From Hanleya hanleyi (taxonomy: Eukaryota > Mollusca > Polyplacophora > Lepidopleurida > Hanleyidae), in assembly GCA_036873755.1 (NCBI GenBank), contig JAVTVY010010516.1, forward strand, positions 310,001-374,000: a DNA stretch of 64,000 nucleotides. The letters are read 5' to 3'. Both the position numbers and the translations under genes were made by a program. Each line of letters starts with the position of its first letter. Positions within the stretch are counted from its first letter, which is position 1. The notes below the pieces were generated by a model. It saw only the letters and a program-made list of their open reading frames with translations. It had not been told where the DNA came from and did not search any database. Of this stretch, positions 22,401-33,640 are shown piece by piece.

Positions 22401-25033
22401 AGTCAAGATTTCACTGTAGATGTTCATGCTAGCACCTTGACCACAGGGGCCCTAGCACCAGCTTAAGCTGAATGACACACAAATGTCGAGGAATAAATGA
22501 TGTACAAACATTGCTGACACCGTCTGATTCTGAGTTGTCACCTTCAGATTTAAGGAACGACACTTCATTATTCAGAACCTGAGTCTGTAAGGCCCGACGC
22601 CAACCAATCATTTATTCCCTATCTTGTTAACATACAGTTCAAATGAGTAGCTCAAAATAACTATACCATAGCGTTAATTTCTTTCTTATCCCATCTACAA
22701 GATGATTAAGGATGGCTGCTGGTGGTAAATCAAAGTAATTAACTGTTTGAATAATGTGTGTTGTTGCATTCATAATTGCGTAATATGAGAAAAAACAAAG
22801 AAAAAATATAGGTTGGTGTGCATTTTTTAGCTGTAGGCAACGTTAAGTGAACTGACCCATGATCAATTTGATAACCCAGAAAACATAGGGAATAGCCCTA
22901 GTTTTGAAGCATATTCATGAAAAATTCATATAAATAGTATTTAACTTTTCTTATATTCTAACTGTTTGCAGATAATCACATCGTCTATCAAAATTTATCA
23001 AATTGGATGGATGTTGGTGTGAAAAATTCTCGGCTAGAAGGCTTTTAAAGGAATTCCTTATCTCTTAACCTAGGAAAGGGAGATAACCCAATAGGAAAAC
23101 AGGCAAAATGGCTGCCAAAGCCAAAAACCACCAGCGGACATCCTTAAATGTCCCTGAGATGAAAGGAACTCCGAAAATGGAAGTCATTGTGATATAATAT
23201 TCTATATTTCGGCTGTGATTATGCCATCGTCAAGAATACTAATGTGTGCGGAAAATGGATATTCCTGGTAGGGGGTTAATTTTTTTTCCAGATTTATGAA
23301 GTAGATTCCAGACTTTTTCAGTGGTAACAATTCCCATGCCTGGGATTTTTAAATGGCCCTTCCTGTATAATAATATACACGAAGCAATCGATCTTTGGTG
23401 GTTAACGCTCAACGGTGAAAATGAAGGCAATTTTGAGAGAGTGGAGTACTCCAAATTCAAATGGGGAAAAAACTCAAATATAAGCGTCTAATCCAGCATT
23501 CAGAAATCAGCCGTCAACCATTATAGAATGTGATCATTTCACACAGAATCTACCAAATACTACCAAGCTAGATATGTATACGCCATATGCAGGTCCCTCT
23601 GAAATGCTGCCCTGTAGAAAGGGATACTTCACAATCTCGTGTATACTCTGCGAGAGAGATACATTATTATAAAGATAAATGTCTGAATGCTTTCAAAAAT
23701 CGATTATCTACAACGAGAAGCTCGTCAGTATAACGCTTTGTCAATAAGAAGGAACGGGCTTTGAAATAATCAGTTTTGAAAACTTCTGCGTATCAAAAGG
23801 AGAACAGATATTCCTATTGAAATCGCTATATGTTGTTGATATATTATGTTGACGAATTTCACTTAGATATTATTAATGAGAAACTGGAGCAACTCTATGT
23901 ACAACAAAAACATCCATGAATGATATCCCTTGTATGTAGTCCTTTGGCTTCTGACATTAATATATCAGTTTTCTTATATTCCGATATTAAAAATGAGACA
24001 GTCATTGAGATCCTGACGAAGGATTGTATCACCATAAATAGGATTGAATACACGTCAACGTCTCATCGTACCTTTCTGATATCAACCTGCAGCACTCTGT
24101 ATTATCTTTCGATCAAGCCATGATCAGGCGATGTAGAATCGGCTTTACACGATAAACTCATGAACATTTACTAAAAAAAGAGCCAGTCCCAAGATGTATT
24201 CCATGCAACGAAGATCTCACAGTGAAACATATTCTTGTAGACTGTATAGATTTTAAGATTGTAAGAGATACTTTTTATCGAGCAGCTACTTTAGAAGATC
24301 TGTTTAGTCGGGTGAAAGAAGACTGTATCTCAGGTTATTTGAGACAAATTGGTTTGCTGTATAAGTTTTAATGTGTGTATGTTTTTAATGTGTTGGATTA
24401 CTAAGTTATTAACTTGAATACTTAGAATTTTGTTTGGTCGTAGCTATATAGCTGAAATATTGCTGAACGAGACGTTAAACCGTAATTCTCCCTCTCTCTA
24501 TTATCTGATCGCCATTACTAGGCCTTTATTCTCATTTACAGATCCAGTCGGTACATCTAAAGGGCAATGTATCCATAGAATACTGTGCCAGTGATGATGG
24601 TGAGAAATCTGCCGTGTATGACCTGATCTTCAACCTGCTACTGCCGATTTTCCTCGTTTTCTGTTTCTCTTCCTTTACAATTTATGCTTTAAAAAAGAGA
24701 TCAGCCGTTACCGCCTCGGGTGGCACCAACGTCGGGCGGTCCATGAAAAAACCTTGGATTCATCTAGCATTTCTATTCATTATGTTCTGTTTGTGTTTCG
24801 TTCCATATTTTGCATTTATGTTATTTATGGTAATACACCAAGGGACATTCAAGAACGGATCTATATTTATCGGTCTTGTTCAGATGTTAACTTACGTCCA
24901 CACATGGCTCAACCCCATAATGCATTGGACATGTGACACAGAATTCCAGAAGGCGACCAAGAGAATGTTCTGTTGCAGATGTACCAAACCACAGCTTGGC
25001 GTAAGTGTTGTGAAAACGGACACCACTAGTTGA
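19283..25033 (+). CDS. class A (rhodopsin-like) GPCR, copy A, three exons, 314 aa
   Basis: A seven-transmembrane receptor for an unknown ligand at the plasma membrane. The spliced product (19283-19460, 21211-21485, 24542-25033) is open throughout. Motifs seen: glycosylation-type N3, TM1 Asn33, TM2 SLAVGD with Asp61, paired cysteines C84 and C166, ERL at 108-110 in place of DRY, IKYPLFFRR in loop 2, CFVPY with Pro239 in TM6, and NPxxH (275-279) in place of NPxxY in TM7. A Cys-rich FCCRC follows helix 8, possibly palmitoylated. Introns are GT-AG. I chose the internal ATG at 19283 rather than the one 27 bp upstream because copy B starts there and only there. The family is not identifiable from sequence alone; a lineage-expanded chemosensory or peptide-type receptor is inference. 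Confidence 0.9.
19675..20625 (-). pseudogene. Penelope-like reverse transcriptase, decayed, antisense in GPCR A intron 1
   Basis: The minus-strand frame 20179-20610 encodes an RT core similar to the 47-48 kb copy. It has IGIPMGTICAPLFADF, FTKHYSDD instead of FTKRYIDD, GTSYLDMYLY and VYISRLISFARSC. About 40 residues before VGPAYGV and a few before LKETMD are deleted. The 3' non-coding end (19675-20080) matches 48100-48479 in inverse orientation. It cannot encode an active enzyme. It is oriented opposite to the receptor gene and would be spliced out with the intron. Confidence 0.8.
20838..21136. mobile_element. truncated MITE in GPCR A intron 1
   Basis: Matches the left arm and centre of the MITE at 12551-13186: 'agtctgtccagttttag', 'gagcttgtcaaaa', 'taaagtaataacaggcggt' and 'atatcccatgtccagt'. 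The right arm is missing. It stops about 75 bp before the exon 2 acceptor. Confidence 0.75.
21211..21485 (+). CDS. GPCR copy A exon 2
   Basis: 275 bp encoding most of TM2 to TM4, ending phase 0 at gtaagg (21486). The acceptor is 'aatcacctag', identical in copy B. It contains the first disulfide Cys (C84), the ERLCAIKYPLFF junction of TM3 and loop 2, and a basic loop, RRLTKKRNIR. Confidence 0.9.
21560..21757 (+). mobile_element. SINE with 5S-rRNA-like head, in GPCR A intron 2
   Basis: It ends in 'gacgttaaaccctactact' and an ACTCACTC run, the family tail. Near 21591 it has 'tacttggatgagtgatcggg' followed by 'tgctgtactggct'. I recall this as resembling the 3' part of 5S rRNA (tacttggatgggtgacc...gggtgctgtaggct) with a short deletion. 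That would make it a SINE3-type element. The 5' boundary is uncertain. Confidence 0.6.
21800..22060 (+). mobile_element. Penelope-like fragment (uninterrupted MITE target copy)
   Basis: Contains 'ctgaaatatttgtatctaat' followed by 'accgctcaatcc' and 'ggtgctaggggccgtgtggt'. This is the inverse of the sequence that flanks the MITE at 12551-13186, without the MITE. Degenerate copy of the RT 3' end and following non-coding region. Confidence 0.7.
22360..22495 (-). mobile_element. Penelope-like fragment in GPCR A intron 2
   Basis: 'cttgtgatggtctgtatctc', 'tgtagatgttcatg' and 'ggggccctagcaccagctta' follow the same order as the 8926-9150 and 12380-12550 relics. Non-coding. Confidence 0.6.
22496..23555. 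other. intronic sequence, nothing recognised
   Basis: Middle of GPCR A intron 2. Open frames are under 75 codons. I see no repeat or exon-like block with homology to copy B. Confidence 0.45.
23560..23890 (-). mobile_element. strongly decayed Penelope-like RT fragment
   Basis: Shares 'atatgtatacgccatatgca' (RT peptide AYGVYI on the minus strand) and 'agaaggaacgggctttgaa' with the RT at 20179-20610, then a 'tatgttgttgatatatt' end. No frame is left open. It is the second antisense RT relic in this receptor gene. Confidence 0.65.
24112..24500 (+). mobile_element. LINE 3' end (I/Nimb-like) adjacent to GPCR A exon 3
   Basis: Encodes, with a frame break, RRCRIGFTR and the following C-terminal region (VKHILVDCIDFKIVRD). 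It ends in 'gtttaatgtgtgtatgtttt'-type 3' UTR and the shared tail with a CTCTCTC run. The tail stops about 40 bp before the exon 3 acceptor, close to where a branch point would lie. Confidence 0.75.
24542..25033 (+). CDS. GPCR copy A exon 3
   Basis: 492 bp (163 codons plus TGA) encoding extracellular loop 2 with C166, TM5, the loop-3 segment KKRSAVTASGG, TM6, TM7 and the C-terminal tail. The acceptor 'ttctcatttacag' and the preceding 'ggcctttatt' are conserved in copy B. It is five residues shorter than copy B, chiefly in loop 3 and the TM6-TM7 loop. The last 18 residues are identical in both copies. Confidence 0.9.
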   Translation: MQSVHLKGNVSIEYCASDDGEKSAVYDLIFNLLLPIFLVFCFSSFTIYALKKRSAVTASGGTNVGRSMKKPWIHLAFLFIMFCLCFVPYFAFMLFMVIHQGTFKNGSIFIGLVQMLTYVHTWLNPIMHWTCDTEFQKATKRMFCCRCTKPQLGVSVVKTDTTS

Positions 25034-25920
25034 GACCTACTACACAGTCAACGACGCAACCTTTTAAAAAACTCTGATTGGCTGAATTTTCTTCCCAGGC
25101 CAATGAAAATGCCGGATATCATTTTGAAACTATAAATTGACCAATCAGGTGCTTTTAATCTGGAAGACATCCCTGTATGCATTACTTTTTGCTATAAAGC
25201 TATATCGAGGAATGCTCGTTCATTTTATCCTCGAACAAACATCATCAAGTAATATTCAACAAACATGTCGGCTGTTCATCCACCCACTTCATGCTGTTCT
25301 GTGATGTTTGGACAACTGACAATTGTGATGATTATATTACTGAAAAATATAAAGAAAAATCGGGTGTCTAACAGGGAACACGAATGTGAATGTTTTCATA
25401 ATCCAGTGTTACCAAAAGAAACGTCGATATCTCTTCACGAAGCAACTGTGCGGTAGGCTTATTTGTGTTAGCAAATGACGGCTACATCTTTCTAGAGGAC
25501 TGTGTGTAGGTGTCATCTATCCACAAGTCCACAGATTGATAAAATCACATCAGCACTATAGCTTAGTCTTGAGAATATGATAAAGACCGTTCTGACTGGT
25601 AGAACTGAGCCTTCTGATTTACGATTATATGTCTAACCTGAAATATATTTGTGATTTTTGTGTATTTAAGAACGAAATACATTATCCTTGTGTAAAATGA
25701 CAAATGAAGCACCTTATCGGAATCGGCGAAATGTCAAGCATACATTCTAAATACCAGAGGCGACTTCAGGTTGATGTTAATTGATTTATTTTAAATTGGT
25801 TTGTTTTGGTTTCTCTCGAGTCATGACATGGATTCGGCTGTCGGTACCAATGTAAACCTTGGCCCCTTAAAGATGATGGCATTCGAGTAGAGAATTAATG
25901 GAACTGGATATTGTATTTCA
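25034..25920. other. 3' flank of GPCR A
   Basis: Presumed 3' UTR and downstream sequence. I see no clear AATAAA within the first few hundred bases and no other gene. A 63-codon frame at 25265-25456 has no recognised motif. Confidence 0.4.
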
Positions 25921-25924
25921 GATG

Positions 25925-26065
25925 AATATCAGTTTTATTTCATATACACTTTTTGCTAACTGTCATACGAAATAGGTCTTTCGATTATTAACGCGGGAAT
26001 TCTTTTATGGACGACGGTTGTATATTAAATGTCGGTTCTGACGCTTGCTATGAGACTTGATCGCT
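25925..26065 (+). mobile_element. short 3' fragment of Penelope-like element
   Basis: 'gctaactgtcatacgaaata', 'ggtctttcgattatt' and 'ttttatggacgacgg' parallel 905-1060 and the end of the 47-48 kb copy. Confidence 0.55.
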
Positions 26066-26985
26066 TCTCTTTTGCATGGAACTAGCTTGTGCAACCTCAT
26101 CGGGTTGACCATTCGATGTGCACTATAATGATCTTGACCTCTGACAGCATAGATTGATACGCATTCAAATCTGTGATAAGGCAAGAGATGAATGTCAATT
26201 TTCGAACACGTAAATTAAATTATTCACTTAACGTACTATGTATTCGGTATTGTCTCAAATAAAATCTTGAGTGCTGCCTCCAAATTTCAACAGTGTGCCC
26301 TCACTTGTCAGTCGTTCATTGTTTACTTGTCCGTCTTCGGTCTGTCTCCTGGACGCCATCGGAAAAGTATTGTATAATCGTACATAGGTCATTTTGCACG
26401 CAGTGATAAGAACAAATACGCGTCAAAAGGTTTCATTTCGGCGGGAAGCTAACAAACTGGGAGAATGACATTCAAGACCAACGGTGGTTTCCATTTACCC
26501 GATGGAATTTGGTGCGAGAAATATAATAAATAAAATAGCTGGTAGAAGTTTTAAGACTCAAAAGTTTGACTCATTTTCCTTTTATGGATTACATGACGCG
26601 CGTTTGTAAAAAATTAGTTCATAATCAAGTGAAAATTGCATATATTCCCTTTCTCTCGTCATTGGTATCGCTTTTTTCGTTTGAGCGACAAATCCAATAA
26701 AGCGACATATTCATGCAAAACCAAGTTGGTCGTTGTTACGACGGTTGACTGCAGTTTCTTCATGTGATAATCATCACACTGCAGTGAACTTTTATCAACT
26801 GTAGACACATTCGGCCGAGAGTGTTGTATTCTGCTTGAATTGGAACTGTATAAAACCACTTCGGCATCGGTTAAAGCCCGAGCTGCGAGTTTCAAATGAC
26901 ACATTCCTGCAGTGCGAAAACTGTGTTGAAACCATTTTATCATCGGAATTGTGTTGAAAATGAACACCAATTTTCGTTGAACTCA
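26066..26985. other. no recognised feature
   Basis: An open frame of 103 codons on the minus strand (26659-26970) overlaps another frame and has no recognisable domain. Unassigned. Confidence 0.4.
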
Positions 26986-26989
26986 ATAC

Positions 26990-27115
26990 GATTTTGGGTT
27001 GATATATGCAGTTCAACAAATAGCCATGTTGATTTCAACACAAAACATTTTGTGTTGAAGCCATTTTAACACAAAATTGTGTTAAAACAACATAATTTTT
27101 TGACTCAGTGTGGGG
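26990..27115. repeat. TGTGTTGAA-rich palindromic stretch
   Basis: Repeated short blocks such as 'aattgtgttgaaa', 'tttcaacacaaaacat', 'tttgtgttgaag' and 'aacacaaaattgtgtt' occur in both orientations and can pair. It looks like the core of a small palindromic MITE. No flanking duplication identified. Confidence 0.5.
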
Positions 27116-27389
27116 AAGTTCGAAATTATCAGTGTGATAACGTTCCCGCATGCAGTGTTTATTTTTGAATTGCCCTGCATTTGCCTCGTGTCCGGCCAGC
27201 CGGATAGTATATGTACTTTTGTTACCACGCATAAAGAGGTTCACACAAGTTATAAATAACATATGCAAATGCTTCAGAAAATTCGGACCAGCTGCTCATT
27301 TTCCAATTTAAGGTGTGAGGTAAGATTTTGAAATAATTAAATTATTCTGTTTTAAATTTGATTTAAGCTCATTTTTTGCAAGAGGAGAA

Positions 27390-28482
27390 ATTTCCATCGT
27401 CAAAACAATATCAACGACGTTTATTTCTCTATCTGAATGAGTTTTCGAGTCCTTATCTATACCACAATATATGCCGGTGATGCTTTCGTTATGTCTATTT
27501 ATTTGAAAGACATGGAGATTTACAAAAACAAAAAAATCAATTGGATCGAGAATTATTATTTTGGTTATTACAGACAAATCCCAGGGTATAAAATGTACGC
27601 ACGGTATACGCGTATGAAGTATACGCAGACAAAACATATATTGGGTAAGGCGTGAAAATATAATTCTTATAAAAGGTGGAAGTTTACCGTGGGAGTAATT
27701 AGACTCGTGGAACTGATATATTACTCCATGAATAAAAACTCGCATCTCCGTTCTGCTGAACGATAGGAGTGAAACAGGAATAGTCAACATGGACGGAACA
27801 AATAGAGATAATACTATACAAATATCAGGCGAGTAATTGCACACATCTGACGTCTGTGTTGTTTGTGTTATTTCCATATTTAATCAGTGTTTAACTTGTT
27901 AATGGGAATGCTGCAACCTCGAAAGCAGCATACGGTTATCTGATATACCTGTCTGGTTGCATCCGCAGCAGTTCGATGGTCGTCAAAGTACGCAGATGCA
28001 GTAAGGAATACCAGGGAATATATAACCCTCCGTGATCGTTCACAATTATAGGTCGCAGAAACGCCGGTACAAAAACAAGACATATTTTGTTCCATATTCG
28101 AACTACGTAACTGAAATCGTTCAATCCTCTCACCGGGAAATTGTATCCAGGCGGAATAATTTCGGTATTTATTTCAGGTGTCATTGGTGGATTACAGAAA
28201 TCCATCGATTCGGTTGAATGATCTTCGCTTACCCAGCTCAACAAGTTCTCTGGTAAGTTGGAAAGTTTTATGCGGCTTCTATTCTCTTGGCGTCAAATTG
28301 TATACCTCTTACTGTCAGATATACAGGTGTTACAACGACAGCTTAAGAGATTTCAAACTCTGACTATGGAACAATGATAATGAACTGTTTGAATCATTAT
28401 ACATGAACTGTCAAGTTCCATAACCAGCAATAATCATGGTTTTATAACCGACGGATAACTCGGTATTTTAATTCCCAGGCTA
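27390..28482. repeat. paralogous block X, copy 2
   Basis: Partner of 9170-10405. A single 'aaccagcaataatcatgg' at about 28419-28437 is the unoccupied version of the SINE target at 10163. The minus-strand frame of 189 codons (27308-27877) is not preserved in copy 1 and carries no motif, so I do not call it a gene. Confidence 0.75.
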
Positions 28483-30220
28483 AGGGCCATTTGAGCTTCA
28501 TGTATTTTACATAATAACGAGAGATCCTGAAGGATCTTGGCGCCCACCATTGTCCAATAATTGTAAGCTAATAACAAGAGGATCTTTTTATCTATTGTTA
28601 CTAAGAACAAACCACTGATTTGTAATTTTGTTTGCAGAATTTCGAATTTGAGCGAAAAATATCGAAAAGAGGAAGGTAAATTATACAATGGTGTGAAACA
28701 TGTTTGGCTTTAGTCTTTACTTTTCAAGGAAATGACTTGATAAACAGGGGATTATTTTGGGAAGAACGGCGGGAAGAAATGGTATTGTCTTTAAATAGGG
28801 GAGGAAAGTAATTTACTGAAAATGGTAAAGTTGTTTCTTTGTTTTGTTTTCCGAAAAAAATATTTCGAAAACGATATAATGAGAAAGATGTATTGGAAGT
28901 CAGGCAAATACTCATCACTCCCGTATTTGACATACCGGTAGTGGTTTCGGTCATTTTTGTTCTTGACATGGTACATGCCCAAATAATCGTGGTCATCATG
29001 GAGTTCGAAATGGTATTGTGCACCATATGGCTGATCTTACGTACATGACGGGGTAACCAAATAAGGAATTAAAGACTCTGGGACAATTTTGAAGTAGGAT
29101 TTATATGCGCAAGCAGTTATACTGTTTATATTTTATGTCAGTTAAAATTAAACCAGTCCGTAGGGCCTACGTCCTTAACATTGCGATGTGAATGTTTTGT
29201 GAAACAATGCTCTTTGAGAATGAAACATTTCATGTTAATGAATGTTCGCAGACGAATGTCTTTGAACGAACTGTTTTAATAGAGGAGACCGGGGTAATGG
29301 CGGACGTATAACTTCAACACATGTGACATCGATACTTCTTCGCTGCACTGCAATTTACTTCTGCAATGGCAAAGACACAAAGTAGGTCTGCTGTTACCCA
29401 ACATATAAATAGGAACAATTTGTTGTTCAATATAGATTTATTAAGAATTCATAAAGTCGAGGTCACCCTGTCGGCAAATGCAACGGCATGAAATGTCCGG
29501 TAACAAGGTTTGACTGTGAAATTAAAGATGGCAGGTAGGTGGCCATAGTTCATAGTCCTTAGATTCCATCTGTATACAGAAGCACCTCCAATGCTAGGAG
29601 TGTTATACATGCATATATATATATAATTGAAAGTCCATTAAGGCATATAAAAAATAAAGTAGAATATGCGGCAAGGTGTTGAATGTCATTTGGGGCACTG
29701 CACGTGAAAGGTTACAGATGACATCACAGAGCGTTCAAGAGTTCAGTTCTCTGATAATGAAGAGTGTACAGGTATCACTTGAGAATACCAATCACATTTG
29801 CGACATACCCGGGGTCGCTCAGATGAGATGAAGGGTCTATGATTAATGCAGATATATCCTCTGGAGCCCTTGCAATCTCACGAAAGTCTTCGAGGCACTC
29901 GGCATACAGTTTTGTAAATCAGGGCAGGAAATTTGTCTCGGGTGTCCTGAAGGATGTCGCATGTGACAAAGATATGTATGCAAGACTTTGGATGTTCAGA
30001 GCACAGCGGCAGGTTGGATCCACAGAAACTGGTTGAACACAGCTTTGTTTGACTGAAGAACACGAGTTCATGTCAGGAGTCTCAGCTGAATGGGGAGGGC
30101 TCGGACATCTGTTACACCCATAGAGACGGAGGATATCACAGGATGAGGTTTCCGTTTGGAAAGCAGCTGAGGGTCATATATCTGAGAGAAGGATACATAT
30201 TAAATTTTTGAATGGGACAA
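28483..30220. other. no recognised gene
   Basis: Minus-strand and plus-strand frames of about 60-100 codons overlap at 28724-29048 without identifiable motifs. A short AT dinucleotide run occurs near 29612. Nothing else recognised. Confidence 0.4.
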
Positions 30221-30221
30221 A

Positions 30222-30320
30222 AACACATGTTGCATAAACAGACCGCAATGGCGACCTGTGTACCAAATTTGAAGAAAAAATCCGTTAGTTCCTGGGAATT
30301 TGTAAAAAAACAGACGCTGT
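30222..30320 (+). repeat. single decayed unit of the 44-45 kb array family
   Basis: 'cctgtgtaccaaatttgaag' followed by 'atccgttagttcctgggaat' matches the unit of the array at 44270-45370 ('cctgtgtaccaaatttgag', 'cagtacttcctgagaat'). One unit only. Confidence 0.55.
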
Positions 30321-30561
30321 TATGTATTGGTTTAGACTATGGAACTTGTCCCACTTTTCGCAACCGATTCATATATGACATGTCACAGACTGAGAAGGGA
30401 ATAATTATCTTTTAATTTTTTACCTGGCTATAACTTACCACTACTGAAGACTTAATTTTTTTTGCAATGAACTGTATGGGAAGTACCTGATGTTGGTGAC
30501 GCAATAGAATAAAAGGAATGTTTGTACTCACTTGTCAGAAGACACTCCAACGATGAAGTAC

Positions 30562-30752
30562 AGGCATCTTGGTGATGCCAAAGCCAAGGCATCTTGGTGA
30601 TGCCAAAGTCAAGGCATCTTGGAGTTGCCAAAATCAAGGCATCATGGTGACGCCAAAGTCAAGGCATCTTGATGATGCCAAAGCCAAGGCATCTTGGTGA
30701 TGCCAAAGTCAAGGCATCTTGGTGATGCCAAAGTCAAGGCATCTTGGAGATG
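30562..30752. repeat. 25-bp palindromic minisatellite, 8 units
   Basis: Eight tandem units based on 'aaggcatcttggtgatgcca' plus 'aagtc'. Each unit contains GGCATC and GATGCC, which form a 6-bp stem around a short loop. Units 3, 4, 5 and 8 carry substitutions. It lies a few hundred bases beyond the 3' end of the Helentron coding region. Subterminal palindromic repeats are known in such elements, so it may be part of the 3' terminus. Confidence 0.85.
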
Positions 30753-31025
30753 CCCATGCAAGCCACAGAGGACTGGCTTGAAGCAGGTTCCAGGAGGCCC
30801 GAGTCAGTGTAAATTGTCCGCATTTTACATATTTGTAATATGGTGCTCAAAAGTGACAAATCACAGTAATTTGATCATTGGCTATGGACGGGGACCCTTT
30901 ATTGGACGTCTGATTATGGATTAAGGGAGTAGATGCTTAGAATTATTGATGTATTAGAATTCATATAGTAAATTTGTAATATGCTGTAATTCGTTTTTGC
31001 TTTCGTGTAGAAATTCGTTCTTCTT

Positions 31026-31780
31026 TCATTTGTGATTGTTTGATTTGCTGAGAAATATGTTGGCTGATAAATGAACGGATGTAAATGCACAGAATACAAG
31101 TCCATGGTTAGACCAATAAGTTGGTATTACGCCAGCCTGCACTCTCTTTTCATTGGTGTAGACGTGGTCGAGTAATGTCCCATTTACAGTTGTAGGTTCA
31201 CTGATTAACTGAGTAAGTGCTAATTCCTGTTCCATGAATTGTACAAATGTATTATCTTTCTCCAGCAAGTTCATATTAAAATCTCCAAGAAAGAAAGTCG
31301 GTTTCTGTGTATTTATGAATGACTGGATATTGTTGCGTACAACATGTTCTTGTTGTATATCTGGCAATTTTTTTGTGTTTTGTAGATGAATATAACTTGA
31401 ACATCATTTCTTTTGATTTGTGCATTTATGAAGATAAATTTAGCGTTATCATAGATGTGAGAATTGATCTTCTTCACAGTTGTATCATGCTTTATGTATG
31501 CGACTAGTCCATGAAATGATCTGGTCATGTTGGATGGCCGATCTTCATCTAGTCTATACGTTTGAAACCCTGGCAGCTCATACTGATCAGCTCTGTCTGT
31601 ATTTACAAGACGTGTCTCACAAATTCCAATTAAGTCTGCATTCTGTATATTTGGGTCAGTCTTGATGTCGTCTATATGTAAATGCAGGGATCTAGCATTG
31701 TTAAAAAGTAGTTTAAGCTGTGAGTTGTCAATACTGTACAGAGGTGTATAACACAACTGAAGTGGATTCTTGTAAAGCCT
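31026..31780 (-). pseudogene. AP-type (EEP) endonuclease domain of Helentron
   Basis: Follows the helicase in the same polyprotein. The first part (31780 down to 31370) carries LLFNNARSLHLHIDDI and ICETRLVNTDRA, the Asn and Glu motifs of the exonuclease-endonuclease-phosphatase fold, then GLVAYIKHD. A frameshift near 31340-31370 leads into FLGDFNMNLLE, PTTVNGTLLDHVY and YWSNHGLVF. The usual SDH catalytic triplet reads SNH here, so the Asp is replaced by Asn. Similar nucleases in LINEs nick target DNA; the role in Helentrons is unproven. The domain ends with a stop at 31026. Confidence 0.8.
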
Positions 31781-33640
31781 TTCCATTTCTTCATGTACCT
31801 TTTCATCCACTTTCAATGCTTTCTCATTGAAGTCAAGAATGTGCAAGTTTGCTAATTTGCGAACTCGTGACAGTGCAACATAATGCACATGTGGTGGTTT
31901 ATAACTGGAGCTTAGATCTACAACAAGTTCATCAACTGTGGCGCCTTGCGCTTTGTGAACAGTCTTAGCTGCAGCTGGGGCAAGTGGAAATTGGATTCTT
32001 TGGTAAGTTTTTTGTTATGAAGAAATGTCCGTTTTGTTTCAAATACTGGTGTCCATTGCTGATCAATATCTGTACAATAGAGGTGTTTGTATTGTTTTCT
32101 TCTTTTGCTACCAATGTTTGTATTGGTAAAAAGTACCCATACAATGGCTGGGCTCTTAGATGTTCCTTTTTACTCGATGTGTTTCAGAATTCCTGATGCA
32201 CCATTTGTCAATCCATCATCGACGTCAACATTGACTGTTACATCATATGTCATGTCAACCGCAAGTTTCAGCACACTAGGCAGGTTTCCAGTTTGGTTGA
32301 GTTTGTCTTTCCTATTAATTTCTTATACCAAGTGAATCTTAGTCTCTTTGTCTATGTTCACAGGGGAAATAATATCTGTATCAGCGAAGACGTCTACTTT
32401 TGTAGTTTTCAGATCTTGAATCAATGTGCTGTTGAAGTTATCAACTTTCTTGTTCTCTGTAAATAAATGCAGAGCTTTCCTTGGATAGTTTACAGATGTT
32501 GTAGAAATCGTGTGAGATGTGATAATTTCTTTATCTGTTGGTTGGAGTTGATTGCAACCTGTTTAACATCTCAGCAAATGGCAAGTCATCTTTTTGTCTC
32601 ATAATTTCGGCTAGTTCAAACATTTGGAAATGTTTTTTCCACAAGTTGCTTGCTAGTCCGACAGACAAATCAGAGATCCATCAATCTGCTACAGGACATA
32701 ACTGATAAAAGTCTCCGACAGCTATTATACTTATCCCTCCGAAATCTCGTTTTGTACCTGTTAGTTCTTGTAGTCGGTCATGCATGAAAGCGAAGAGCTT
32801 GTTACCAACCATGGAGATTTCATCGATAATGATAACAGCAAGGTCTTTGTAAGTTGTTCGAAATGTATTTAGCTCATCACTGTACATATGCTGTTGTGTT
32901 TGGAACATTTTCTTGTGGAAGGCAGAGGCTATTGTTACTCCATTTATGTTGTAAGCTGCCTTTCCTGTGAATGCTATTCGTAAGATCTTTATAGTATCCG
33001 GGTCATCGCCATCTTTGGAATTTAGAAGTCTATGTAGTGTTTGGTAGAGAGCTTGTATTACTACAGATTTACCAACGCCTGCGCTACCAGACTGGAATGC
33101 ATAAAGAGGATCAGCCTTTGTAGAAATCCATTGTATAACGTGATTGAAGAATTCTCGTTTTTTAATGTTAAGAGATCGGAGCAAAGCCCTGTATTCATCA
33201 TCTGGAAGCAGAACTGAATTTGTTTCAACCGATACAGAGATATCAGGTAAATCAAGATCTTGACCAATATCTGCTGTGCCCTGGGATTGTGTCGAAGGAA
33301 TAAAGTGGATAAACTCCTTTGACTGACTGGTAGATTGCTCAGCATCTTCTGCTTGCACTTGTTCAGTGCTGAGTGCTAAAATATCAAACTCTGTGGCCAG
33401 GTCTTGTTCAGCTTGTTGCCTAGCTAGATCTAATTCTTCAACATGGTGTTCGTATTTTTGCAGCAGTGGTAAAATCTCTGCACTTTTATTTTGGTAATGA
33501 CCTTCATATGTGTCGTATCCACCCTTAAGATCTTTGTTTTCATCTCTCCATGGCATAGATATAAGAAGTTTTTCTCTGTAGAAGTTCTCAGAATTTGTGC
33601 TCTTGCTGTATCTTACATATCGTATTACCTATTTGTCATC
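31780..33640 (-). pseudogene. PIF1-like helicase domain of Helentron
   Basis: A 5'->3' SF1B DNA helicase, thought to unwind DNA during rolling-circle transposition. The long open part (32681-33556, extendable in frame to about 33639 as RYVRYSKSTNSENFYREKLL) shows Walker A GSAGVGKS, TGKAAYNINGVTIASAFHK, Walker B IIIDEISMV and GDFYQLCPV. The C-terminal part continues to 31800 with NVDVDDGLTNGASG, AKTVHKAQGATVDELVVDL and HYVALSRVRKL. In-frame stops lie at about 32323-32325 and 32170-32172, and there is a frame change near 32680. Non-functional. Confidence 0.85.

Noticed and set aside
27308..27877. 189-codon minus-strand frame
   Set aside because: No recognised motif, and the paralogous block at 9.2-10.0 kb does not preserve the frame, as would be expected for a real gene.
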